Positions 41,701-49,394 of a stretch of 58,142 nucleotides of DNA are shown one piece after another (the stretch's first letter is position 1; the number at the start of each line of letters is the position of its first letter). Source of the DNA: an uncultured Monoglobus sp. (lineage in GTDB: Bacteria > Bacillota > Clostridia > Monoglobales > Monoglobaceae); the NCBI GenBank assembly GCA_947625055.1, contig CANQMT010000015.1, positions 1 through 58,142 of the forward strand, written 5' to 3'. The notes under the pieces are model-generated. The model was not told the origin of the DNA. It ran no database searches and was given only the letters and a program-made list of their open reading frames with translations. Made by a program: the position numbers and the translations under genes.

Positions 41701-43524
41701 ATGAGAAAAAGAAGAATTTTATCGCTGTTGCTGGCAGTGGCAGTAACAGTAACAATGTTGATCGCGGTACCACTGACCGCAAGCGCGGCGGCAAGCGAAA
41801 AATATGCAGAGGTAACTTTTGACAGTAATAACATTGGCGCTGATAAGACTAATGCCGCAACAGATGTGAAGACTCCGTTTGAAGGTTCACGAATAAACAT
41901 AACAAGTACAAACGCGGATGTGGAACCTGATATTTATTATCAGCGTACTCTACAATCTACTGGCAGTGATGGTAGTGTGACCAACAATTATGGAAATACT
42001 ACAAGTATTAGTAAAAGCACATATAAGAATTACAGTACCGGTGAAAATGTTGAAACTACGATAGGATGGAAATGCTCTGGAAGCGCTACTTATGGATATA
42101 CTTTTGTTGTTAATCCTAATTGCTCAGATAATAGTGCTCAATCATATAATTTTAAAATTGTTTTTTCAAGTAGAGGTAGTAGTTCAGTTGCATTAAAAGT
42201 TGTAGATATATCTGAATTGAAAACAGGTCAAGTTAATGGCGGTACCGATAAAGAACCCACCACCGGCAACCTTACTTCAAGTAGTAAAAGTGACTTGTGC
42301 GAAGTTGAGTTTAAAAATCTTACATCAAATATAAGCTTCGCATTTAGTGACCAGCCCGCACTCGTTTATATCGGTATAGAATATAACGTACCTACAGGAC
42401 CTACGTTTGGAATTGAACCTTCGGAGATACCGATAAAAGTAGGTGAGACACAGAATGTAACAGTAAATATCGAGGGTTATGAAGGTAAAACCGTAAATGA
42501 CGTTGAATGGAGTGTTCCCGAAGGATATGACAAAAAGATAACTTTTGGTGAGGCGCAGGAGAATCAAATACCCGTAAGCGTATCTGCCGATGCCGCGGGT
42601 GATGAAGGAAGAGTTGTGACAGCTACCGCTACGCTCAAGGATACCGAAGCGACGGCAGAATTAAAAGTTGAGATTATGCCGGCTGATCCGGACGCTTTGG
42701 CGAAGGTTTATGAGAGTACAAAATTTACCTTTGATGAGTTTGATACAGTGACCTCCACGCCAGCACCATTAATAAATAAAAAGCAAAATATGAAGGTGCA
42801 TGCCAGCTCTAGTGGTACAATAAGCATAAAAGAGGGGAACAATACATTAGGTAATCAAGATACGGTTTCAAAACATTTGGATTTAGGAGGCGCGGGTGAT
42901 AAAGATAAGCGTTCGGTTGAGATCATACCCGGCGTTGACGGCGCTGTTACCGTATACGCGGGTATTGGCAAGGATGAAGAAAGACCTTTAAAAATAGAGC
43001 AGAATGGAGAGGTAAAAGGAACGCTATCATTAACAACCAAAGATAAAGTTGAAAGTATGACGGCTTATGTGACAGCCGGACAATCCGTTTATATCTATTC
43101 GGGAAGAAGCGGAATAAATATATACGCCATATACTTTAAGCCGATGACGTTTGGCGAAGAGAACGGAACAGACTCCGGATATTATATGAGTGGTGAAACA
43201 AAAAATGGCGTAATCAGGTTTTTCCAAAGCGTTGACGCTGATGACGTGTCGGATTACGGATTTTATATTGTAAAAGATGACGGAACGATCGTGGAGACTA
43301 AGAGAACAACCAACAAGGAAGAAGCGACGAAGCTTACGGGAATTTACGCAGATCTGTACGGACTGCCGGATCAAAGCGGCTCAGGTCAGGAAGCGCAGTC
43401 AAAATATTCGATGAAAGCGTTTGTAACGTTTAAGACAAGCGACACGCCCGTATTCGCTCCCGAGTCGATCAAGGACGCGACGGTAGACTGGGATGTACAT
43501 ATAACAGATGTAATGCCCGATTAA
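41701..43524 (+). CDS. Secreted protein of unknown function
   Basis: Exported protein of 607 residues with a signal peptide (about 1-31, ending ASAAA). The mature part is beta-rich: a Thr/Ser/Asn-rich region about 35-235, a bacterial Ig-like segment about 240-325 (IPIKVGETQNVTVNIEGYEG split pattern), a further beta-domain about 335-485 with EIIPGVDGAVTVYAGIG, and a C-terminal about 490-607. No anchor is seen. The first third is clearly AT-richer than neighbouring genes. It is bracketed by repeat islands on both sides, and a 57-residue gene follows. AAAGGGA precedes the ATG. I do not recognise the family. Confidence 0.7.
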   Translation: MRKRRILSLLLAVAVTVTMLIAVPLTASAAASEKYAEVTFDSNNIGADKTNAATDVKTPFEGSRINITSTNADVEPDIYYQRTLQSTGSDGSVTNNYGNTTSISKSTYKNYSTGENVETTIGWKCSGSATYGYTFVVNPNCSDNSAQSYNFKIVFSSRGSSSVALKVVDISELKTGQVNGGTDKEPTTGNLTSSSKSDLCEVEFKNLTSNISFAFSDQPALVYIGIEYNVPTGPTFGIEPSEIPIKVGETQNVTVNIEGYEGKTVNDVEWSVPEGYDKKITFGEAQENQIPVSVSADAAGDEGRVVTATATLKDTEATAELKVEIMPADPDALAKVYESTKFTFDEFDTVTSTPAPLINKKQNMKVHASSSGTISIKEGNNTLGNQDTVSKHLDLGGAGDKDKRSVEIIPGVDGAVTVYAGIGKDEERPLKIEQNGEVKGTLSLTTKDKVESMTAYVTAGQSVYIYSGRSGINIYAIYFKPMTFGEENGTDSGYYMSGETKNGVIRFFQSVDADDVSDYGFYIVKDDGTIVETKRTTNKEEATKLTGIYADLYGLPDQSGSGQEAQSKYSMKAFVTFKTSDTPVFAPESIKDATVDWDVHITDVMPD

Positions 43525-43568
43525 ACGGTAAAGTAATAAAATGCAATATATTTTGGAGGTGTATTAAA

Positions 43569-43742
43569 TTGAGAAATAAAAAGGAGTATAAAGTACCCGC
43601 CGCATTAGTGACCGAGTTTGAATGCGCGGAGGATATAATGACAGAAAGCAGAACGCTTTACACAAGGCCGCAAAACCAAGGCAGCAGAGATTATGTCAAC
43701 GCGGGAAGCGTAAATTGGGGAGAAGGACTTAATGTAAATTAG
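43569..43742 (+). CDS. Small protein (57 residues) downstream of the secreted protein
   Basis: A frame of 58 codons starts with TTG at 43569, seven bases after a strong GGAGGTG, and ends at TAG 43742. The product begins RNKKEYKVPAALVTEFECAE and ends with SVNWGEGLNVN; it has no signal or membrane segment and a single cysteine. The excellent ribosome binding site and position 44 bases after the secreted-protein gene support translation. No family is recognised, and no peptide-modifying enzyme is nearby. It ends just before copy 3 of the 88-bp element. Confidence 0.6.
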   Translation: MRNKKEYKVPAALVTEFECAEDIMTESRTLYTRPQNQGSRDYVNAGSVNWGEGLNVN

Positions 43743-43781
43743 CCGGATTTGAAAAGAGACCCTTGAGGGCGGATATGTCCT

Positions 43782-43870
43782 GCAAAAGGTTTTTGCGTTG
43801 AAATGGTTGCCCAAAGCCCATATTCCGCCCTGCCAAGCCGCGGGGCGGCAAAGAGGCAAAAACCTTTTGC
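43782..43870. mobile_element. 88-bp MITE-like element, copy 3
   Basis: It has the same 15-bp inverted ends and interior as the copies at 40828 and 41103, one base longer with a few substitutions. It lies 40 bases after the small gene. Confidence 0.55.
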
Positions 43871-43893
43871 TTGATAATCATTAATAACTACGT

Positions 43894-44063
43894 TGTAGGG
43901 GGGATATTATCCGCCCGCCTAAATAGGTCATACCGACATTTCGTAGGGCCGGATGCCCACATCCGGCCTACGGGACGTCGAGGGCGCCGTCCCCTACAAA
44001 CAAATGGTGCAACGGTGCCGTTGCGGGCCTAATCGCTAATCGCTAATCGCTAATCGCTACGTT
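43894..44063. repeat. Palindromic repeat cluster before the ECF operon terminator
   Basis: It contains a degenerate GTAGGGG...TATCCGCCCG unit (43894), a GTAGGGCCGGATGCCC unit fused to an inverted GGGACGTCGAGGGCGCCG unit ending CCCCTAC (about 43940-43997), and four TAATCGC heptamers. No gene is seen. Confidence 0.65.
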
Positions 44064-44205
44064 GATTTTTCGGATCAACGCGGGACTGAATCCCTTCTAC
44101 GAATCGGTACTCAACCATGATAGAGACGTGTCATCTAATCAACGAACCAACCACGACACTGCCGAGATCGGACTTAATTTATTGCCCGCGTTGATCCGAA
44201 AAATC
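44064..44205. mobile_element. 142-bp element with perfect 21-bp inverted ends
   Basis: The first 21 bases (GATTTTTCGGATCAAC...) are the exact reverse complement of the last 21 (44185-44205). The interior has a further GTGTC/GACAC inverted pair. A weak open frame runs through it without a ribosome binding site. There is no clear target-site duplication. Confidence 0.5.
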
Positions 44206-44206
44206 A

Positions 44207-44240
44207 CAATAAAACACGGCTCGGGAAAGAGCCGTGTTTT
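44207..44240 (-). terminator. Terminator of the ECF operon
   Basis: AAAACACGGCTC and GAGCCGTGTTTT form a 12-bp stem around a six-base loop three bases beyond the minus-strand stop; T-runs lie on both sides. Confidence 0.85.
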
Positions 44241-44242
44241 TG

Positions 44243-46666
44243 TTATATAAACGAATTTTTTTCTTTAAGGAGCAGGCCGTATTTTTTCTTGACTCTGTCG
44301 AGTTTAGCCAGCATCGGCTTTGCCAGCAGTGCCAGGAACACCGCTGTTGACGCGCCGTGCAGGGCGTCAAACGGCAGGCCGGTCAGATAGCAGGTCACAA
44401 GCGCGGGCGCGTTCAGCTCGCTGCCCGCCATTATGAGCGACGCGGGGTTCATTATTCCGCCGTACACGATAACGGTCGCCAAAAATCCGAACACGCACAC
44501 GGGCCACGCCGTTTTTGGCAGGGCCTCTTTTTTGTACATGAACCCGGCGAGCAGCCCGACCGCGCCCATTGCGAGCATCTGCCACGGCGTCCACGGCCCC
44601 TGCCCCACGAAAATATTTGACACGAACGCGGTGATCACGCCGATCATAAATCCACGCTGAGAGCCGAGCGCCATGCCCGAGATAATTATTATCGCGAGAG
44701 TGGGCTTAAACTGCGGGACCATATAAAACGCGACTCTGCCGATAACGCCCAGCGCGCACAGCACCGAGATCGTCACGAGCTCTCGCGCCTTCGGCTTCCG
44801 CCCCTCGAACATTATCACAAAAGGCAGGATCGCCAAGACTATCAGCGCTGCGCTGATGTAATAATACGGTCTGTTGTCAATGAACTTTGTCCCGAGGAAT
44901 ATCACCGCCGGCATCAGCAGCAGCGACAGCAGGGCGAAAAAGATCGAGCCCTTTGCCGCGCCGTCCGTCATGACGCCGGTTTTTATCTGTTTCATCTGCG
45001 AGGTGTCGGGCGGAGGTTTGCTTCCGCCGTCCTTGGGCTTTGGTTTGATCGGCGCGGGTGTGCCTCCGATCGCGTAGATCACGTCGTCGACCGTTATCGC
45101 GTCGGGGATTATGTGCCGCGCTATGCGGTTGGCGGATGTGGTGTAGAAATTATTGCCCGCGAAAAACGCACGCGGCTCGTCCTTTGATATTATTTCGCCG
45201 TCGAACAAAAACGCACAGTTGTCGGCGTATCGGGCGCAGAATTCTATATCGTGCGACACCATGATTATCGAGATGCCGCGCAGCTTCAGATTGAGCAGAA
45301 TTCCGGCCAGTTTTTTCTTAAAGTGCGCGTCTAGACCCTTGGTGGGCTCGTCCAGAAGCAGAATGCGGGGCCGCCTGAGCAGGACCTTCGCGAGCGCCGC
45401 GCGCTGCTGCTCGCCGCCCGAAAGATCGTACGGGTGCATGTAAAGCAGATCGTTTAAGTCGCAAAGGTTGATTATGTTCTGCAAATATCCGTCGTCCTTG
45501 AGCGAAACGCCCTGCATAAGGTCGTCCGCAACCGTGTCTTTCTCGAAGATCGTGGTCGGATCCTGCGGCAGCAGACAGATCTTGTTGCCCATGTCGTCGA
45601 CCTTGCCGCGGTACGGCGCGTTGGTGCCCGACAGTATGGACAAGAACGTGGTCTTGCCCACTCCGGTGCTGCCGACCAGGGCCTGCCATTCACCGCTGTG
45701 CAGCGTCAGCGAGATGTTTTTCAGTATGTCGTTTTCGCGCTTCTGGTACCTGAACCAGATATTTTTGGCGCGGAGCACGGTCTTGTCGGTTTTGTAGCCC
45801 AGTTTTTTAATCGGCACCGGACGGATCTCGCGGTCCTTCACATACTCGCTTATCCATTCCCTGCCCTCGCGGACCGTGAGCGGACAGTTCATGCCGCTGT
45901 CCACCGAGGCGAAGATCTGCGCCGGGGCGGGCATGGCCGAGAACATCTCGCTGCCCCCGTTCCGAAGCTGCATAATGACGCGCCGCGGCTCGTTGTCGGC
46001 GATGATCCTGCCGTCCTCCATAACGATCATTCTGTCGGATATCGGAACGACCTCCTCAAGGTTGTGGGCCGAGATAAGGATCGCGGTGCCGAACTCGAGG
46101 TTGATTTTAAGCAGCATCTGCATAAAATCGCCCGCGGATATCGGGTCGAGCTGGGCCGTGGGCTCGTCCAGAATGAGTATTTTAGGCTCAAGCACCATGA
46201 CGGACGCGAGGCTCAGAAGCTGCCTCTGGCCGCCCGATAGCGTTGACGTTTCGCGGTAGAACCACGACTGGAGCCCGAAAAAGCTCGCCATTTCCGAGAC
46301 GCGGAGGCGTATCTCGTCGGTGCTGTAACCTAGGCTCTCAAGGCCGAAGGCCATTTCGTGCCACACCTTGTCGGTCACGATCTGGCTCTCGGCTTTCTGC
46401 ATAACAAAGCCGATGTCCGAAGCCTGATCGCCGAGCGGCACCTTGTCAAGCTCTTTTCCCATGAACCTGACCGAGCCCGAGCGGTAGCCGCCTGGCAAAA
46501 GAGAGGTTTTGAGCTGTTTTAAGAGGCTGGTTTTGCCGCAGCCCGATTTTCCGCAAAGGGTGATGAACTCGCCGCTTTTTATGTCAAAGCTTATGTCACG
46601 CAGAGCGAAGCCGTTCCGCCCGTTGGTGTAGGAAAAGTTCAGATCCTTGATCGAAAATAGTTCCAT
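44243..46666 (-). CDS. ECF transporter: two fused ATPases plus fused S component
   Basis: Single chain of 807 residues. ATPase 1 is about 1-270 (Walker A GKSGCGKTS, signature LSGGQRQ, Walker B ILILDEPTAQLDP); ATPase 2 about 300-520 (GSTGVGKTT, LSGGEQQRAA, ILLLDEPTKGLD); a Pro/Lys linker about 545-575; then about 580-800 forms six or more helices resembling an ECF_trnsprt S component (ARELVTISVLCALGVIGRVA, WTPWQMLAMGAVGLLAGF). EcfA-EcfA'-S in one polypeptide is uncommon. With EcfT upstream it forms a complete importer. The ATG at 46666 has GGAGG upstream and overlaps ecfT by 28 bases. Corrinoid is the inferred substrate from the DUF4430 and toroid partners. Confidence 0.88.
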   Translation of the reverse strand: MELFSIKDLNFSYTNGRNGFALRDISFDIKSGEFITLCGKSGCGKTSLLKQLKTSLLPGGYRSGSVRFMGKELDKVPLGDQASDIGFVMQKAESQIVTDKVWHEMAFGLESLGYSTDEIRLRVSEMASFFGLQSWFYRETSTLSGGQRQLLSLASVMVLEPKILILDEPTAQLDPISAGDFMQMLLKINLEFGTAILISAHNLEEVVPISDRMIVMEDGRIIADNEPRRVIMQLRNGGSEMFSAMPAPAQIFASVDSGMNCPLTVREGREWISEYVKDREIRPVPIKKLGYKTDKTVLRAKNIWFRYQKRENDILKNISLTLHSGEWQALVGSTGVGKTTFLSILSGTNAPYRGKVDDMGNKICLLPQDPTTIFEKDTVADDLMQGVSLKDDGYLQNIINLCDLNDLLYMHPYDLSGGEQQRAALAKVLLRRPRILLLDEPTKGLDAHFKKKLAGILLNLKLRGISIIMVSHDIEFCARYADNCAFLFDGEIISKDEPRAFFAGNNFYTTSANRIARHIIPDAITVDDVIYAIGGTPAPIKPKPKDGGSKPPPDTSQMKQIKTGVMTDGAAKGSIFFALLSLLLMPAVIFLGTKFIDNRPYYYISAALIVLAILPFVIMFEGRKPKARELVTISVLCALGVIGRVAFYMVPQFKPTLAIIIISGMALGSQRGFMIGVITAFVSNIFVGQGPWTPWQMLAMGAVGLLAGFMYKKEALPKTAWPVCVFGFLATVIVYGGIMNPASLIMAGSELNAPALVTCYLTGLPFDALHGASTAVFLALLAKPMLAKLDRVKKKYGLLLKEKNSFI

Positions 46667-47526
46667 TTTATATCCTCCGTAAGGTTGATTATCATAGGTG
46701 TAACGCAGAGCAGAGCGTAGCATATATATCCCGCGATCGAGACCGGGGTGACGCTCAGCGAGTAGTAAGGGTAAAAGTCAACGCGGGCGCAGCCGAGCGC
46801 GGTCAGAAAGATCTGTGCGGCGATCAGCGCAGCCAGAACGATCAAAACGACCCCGTCTCTTAAATAAAAGCGGTAGCGCGAAAAGGCGGTTCTTCCCTTT
46901 AAACCGTAGCCGCGCGAATTCATTGAGTCCGCGGTGATTATCGCATTCTCAAGCGACCATGTGAGCATGATCGAGAACACGTTTGCGCCGTGCTTTATTT
47001 TTGATATAACGCCGTTTTTGCCGCCCGCCTTGACAAGGCTCTTCTGCGCCGTCACGACCGATCGGTGCTGTTGGCGGAACCGCGGGATAAAGCGCAGGAT
47101 CATTGAAAGCACAAGCGACAGCGACGGGATCATCCGACCGAACAGATATATGAACTTGTCGGACGTGATGACCTTGTTGAAGCAGAAAAACCAGAGAATC
47201 ACATCGGCCAGAAGCGCCGCGGCGCACAGACCGTAGACTATCGACTCGAGAGTTATCGGGTTGCCGGTTGGCAGATAGGTCAGGACCGTCATGCCGTTGT
47301 GGTTGAACGCTATGTTTATAAGCGCGGCGAACAGCCCTATCGGAAGTATTATGAGCATGCTGAATTTGAGCGACCCCGCGCCGCCCATGTAAATCGAGTA
47401 TATAAGAGCCGCGGCCAGCGAGATCGCGACCAGAGGCGGGCTCATATATATCGCCGCGAATACGATCACAGCGGCGAAGTATAAAAAGTTTACCGTCGGA
47501 TGGAACCGTGAAAATTCGTCACGCAT
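46639..47526 (-). CDS. ecfT: ECF transporter transmembrane protein EcfT (CbiQ family)
   Basis: Integral membrane coupling protein of 295 residues with about six helices. FHPTVNFLYFAAVI at the start and the coupling-helix motif DSMNSRGYGLKGR near residue 210 are diagnostic for EcfT/CbiQ, which joins the ATPases to the substrate-binding S component. The ribosome binding site TAGGAGAAG includes the stop codon of the preceding lipoprotein gene. It forms one operon with the toroid protein, the DUF4430 lipoprotein and the fused ATPase/S gene. Confidence 0.92.
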   Translation of the reverse strand: MRDEFSRFHPTVNFLYFAAVIVFAAIYMSPPLVAISLAAALIYSIYMGGAGSLKFSMLIILPIGLFAALINIAFNHNGMTVLTYLPTGNPITLESIVYGLCAAALLADVILWFFCFNKVITSDKFIYLFGRMIPSLSLVLSMILRFIPRFRQQHRSVVTAQKSLVKAGGKNGVISKIKHGANVFSIMLTWSLENAIITADSMNSRGYGLKGRTAFSRYRFYLRDGVVLIVLAALIAAQIFLTALGCARVDFYPYYSLSVTPVSIAGYICYALLCVTPMIINLTEDIKWNYFRSRI

Positions 47527-47535
47527 AATCTTCTC

Positions 47536-48354
47536 CTATATATCATTGCCCAGATCTAATGTGTAGTACCAGCGCACGTCGTCGCCGGGCTTTATTTCGT
47601 ATTTATCGCAGCCCACTCCGGGCTTCTCGCCGTTCACAAAATACACCCAGCCCGAGTTGGGGCCGCAGTCAAACTCATACAGCGAGTTTATGCCTTCGAT
47701 ATACTTCGAGCCGAAGCCCGGGGAGGACGAAAACTCCATAGGTATCCCGTTTTCCCGCGTTATCCGCTGCAGCAGGTCAAAAACGCTGTCGCCGTCTTTG
47801 ATCTCGGGGCTGCCGCCGTAGAGTACGCCGTCCTGCGGCAGGGCGGAGCGGAGGCTGCCGCTCAGACCCGGGTATTCAAGCGCCTTTGAGCAGTTGATCA
47901 AAAACGAGCAGGTGTTTTTGCTGTCCTCGGGAGCGGCGGGCTGTTGATCGGGCCGCGCCGCGCTTTCGCCGCTTGGGTTTGCGTTTTCCGCGGAATTTTC
48001 GGAGCTTGACGCGGCGCTTATGTCCGAATCCGCGTTTTCGTCTGTGCCGTCGGTTCGCTCCGCGGCTGTTCCGTCGTTTTCGGCTCGCGCCGCGCTGTTT
48101 GAGCTGCCGCCCGTCTCGCCGCCCGCGCTTTTCGCGGCGGCGGAAGGCGCGGCGGTAATCTTCGGTTCAGCGCTTGCCGCGGGCTGCCGCGGCGCTTCCG
48201 AGCTTTCGCCGTCCGGCGAGAACCTGCTCTCGGTCCTTATTCCCGCACGCGCTTCGTCCGCAGCCGAAGGCTCGGGAGCGGGCCCGTCTCCGCCGCACCC
48301 GGCGAGAGACATGCAAAGCATGGCGGCAAGCGGGATAATTAATCGTTTTTTCAT
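47536..48354 (-). CDS. DUF4430 lipoprotein (transcobalamin beta-domain-like)
   Basis: Lipoprotein of 272 residues. The lipobox SLAGC puts the anchor cysteine near residue 20; about 25-145 is a disordered Ala/Ser/Glu/Pro-rich linker; and about 148-272 is a DUF4430 domain (CSFLINCSKAL, DSVFDLLQRITRENG, GINSLYEFDCGPNSGWVYF, GDDVRWYYTLDLG). DUF4430 corresponds to the C-terminal beta-domain of transcobalamin and intrinsic factor. The preceding gene encodes the matching toroid half, and the next two encode an ECF importer, so it is probably the membrane-tethered half of a split substrate-capture protein. Confidence 0.85.
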   Translation of the reverse strand: MKKRLIIPLAAMLCMSLAGCGGDGPAPEPSAADEARAGIRTESRFSPDGESSEAPRQPAASAEPKITAAPSAAAKSAGGETGGSSNSAARAENDGTAAERTDGTDENADSDISAASSSENSAENANPSGESAARPDQQPAAPEDSKNTCSFLINCSKALEYPGLSGSLRSALPQDGVLYGGSPEIKDGDSVFDLLQRITRENGIPMEFSSSPGFGSKYIEGINSLYEFDCGPNSGWVYFVNGEKPGVGCDKYEIKPGDDVRWYYTLDLGNDI

Positions 48355-48384
48355 TCCGTATTACGCTTCCTGTTTGTATGTTTT

Positions 48385-49329
48385 TTATCTTTGGCTTTCA
48401 AGATACGACTGTGACGCGTCAAACCATATCGAGTCGTAAATCAGCGTCTTCGGCGTTCCCTCGGGCGCGGTCAGCGCCAGTAAAGCTTGCTCCGATGCCA
48501 TTTGGTTGGGCGCGGAGTCAGAGGCGAGGTGCGCGTAGCCTCCGCCGCTCCTGCGGAAGAGGTCTAAGCCGTCGGCCGGGGTATTGCCGTTTTTTACAAA
48601 AAATCTGTTATCGAGCCTGAGACCGCAGCGCTTCATTGCAATGATCACCTGCGCGGTGCTTTCGCAGCTCGCTTCTTCGCCGCTTGCGGACGCGAAGCTG
48701 CCGTCGCTCGCCTGCACGGACGAAAGATACAGAAATCCGCGGTTGATCGCGCGGTCGATCTCGATGTTGACGTTATAAAGCGACAGGGCCGCGACCGCCA
48801 TCGCAGTTATGTCGGTGTCGGGTATCCCCTCGCTCAAACCGAAGGAACCGTCGCCGTTTTGTCGGCTCAGGATATACTCGATATATCTGTCTCTTGTCAC
48901 GGTGTCCCGGTCGCCGAGGGCGTACTTTGCCTCAAGCGCGAATACAGGGCCGTTAATGCCTTGGTTTACCACTTTGTCATAGTCGTTCACATATGCCGTT
49001 AAGCCGTAGGTGTCTTTTTGACCCAGCTCGCGCAGCGCTATCGCAATTCTCGAATAGTCGGTATAGCGGCTTATGGATCCGCCGTTGTTTGTGATATAAT
49101 CGCCGAGCCTGCGCAGATAACCGTCAAAATACGCGTCCGCCGTGATGCCCGAACGTTTTACGCCGATCACCGCCCATTCGCCGCCGACCGAGCCCGGTTC
49201 GGGCGACATGGCGGCTGTCCGAACATAGTTCGCGGTCTCGGCCGTTTTGGAGTCCGTATCCGCCGCGAAGCAGCCAAGCGGCACTATCAGCAGCGCGATA
49301 AAAAATATTAAAGCGTTTTTGAGTTTCAT
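48385..49329 (-). CDS. Secreted alpha/alpha-toroid protein (intrinsic-factor alpha-domain-like)
   Basis: Exported protein of 314 residues with a signal peptide of about 22 residues (ending CFAAD; a lipobox-like GC is present but not well placed). The rest has repeated helix-turn units of prenyltransferase/squalene-oxidase type, with the clearest turns QNGDGSFGLSEG and QASDGSFASAS. FFVKNGNTPADGL...MASEQALLAL aligns with the toroid in the S-layer protein at 34433. In transcobalamin and intrinsic factor this fold forms the N-terminal cobalamin-binding barrel. It is the first gene of the ECF operon, with TTGACA-N17-TAATAT upstream. Confidence 0.82.
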   Translation of the reverse strand: MKLKNALIFFIALLIVPLGCFAADTDSKTAETANYVRTAAMSPEPGSVGGEWAVIGVKRSGITADAYFDGYLRRLGDYITNNGGSISRYTDYSRIAIALRELGQKDTYGLTAYVNDYDKVVNQGINGPVFALEAKYALGDRDTVTRDRYIEYILSRQNGDGSFGLSEGIPDTDITAMAVAALSLYNVNIEIDRAINRGFLYLSSVQASDGSFASASGEEASCESTAQVIIAMKRCGLRLDNRFFVKNGNTPADGLDLFRRSGGGYAHLASDSAPNQMASEQALLALTAPEGTPKTLIYDSIWFDASQSYLESQR

Positions 49330-49359
49330 AGCATTATCTCCATAATATTTGATATGTTT

Positions 49360-49388
49360 ATATTAACATTTTTGGAGCTTTGTGTCAA
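49360..49388 (-). promoter_or_regulatory. Promoter of the toroid/DUF4430/ECF operon
   Basis: On the minus strand TTGACA and TAATAT are 17 bases apart, ending 31 bases before the ATG at 49329. The 65-base gap to hydE leaves no room for a riboswitch. Confidence 0.72.
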
Positions 49389-49394
49389 CAAAGA

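Noticed and set aside
44085..44184. tRNA-like segment (GGGATTCAGTCCC on the minus strand)
   Set aside because: The loop does not match the T-arm consensus TTCRANY and no acceptor, D or anticodon arms can be drawn.
44062..44250. 62-codon frame through the 142-bp inverted-repeat element
   Set aside because: No ribosome binding site, and it reads through both inverted ends and the terminator; better explained as part of the element.
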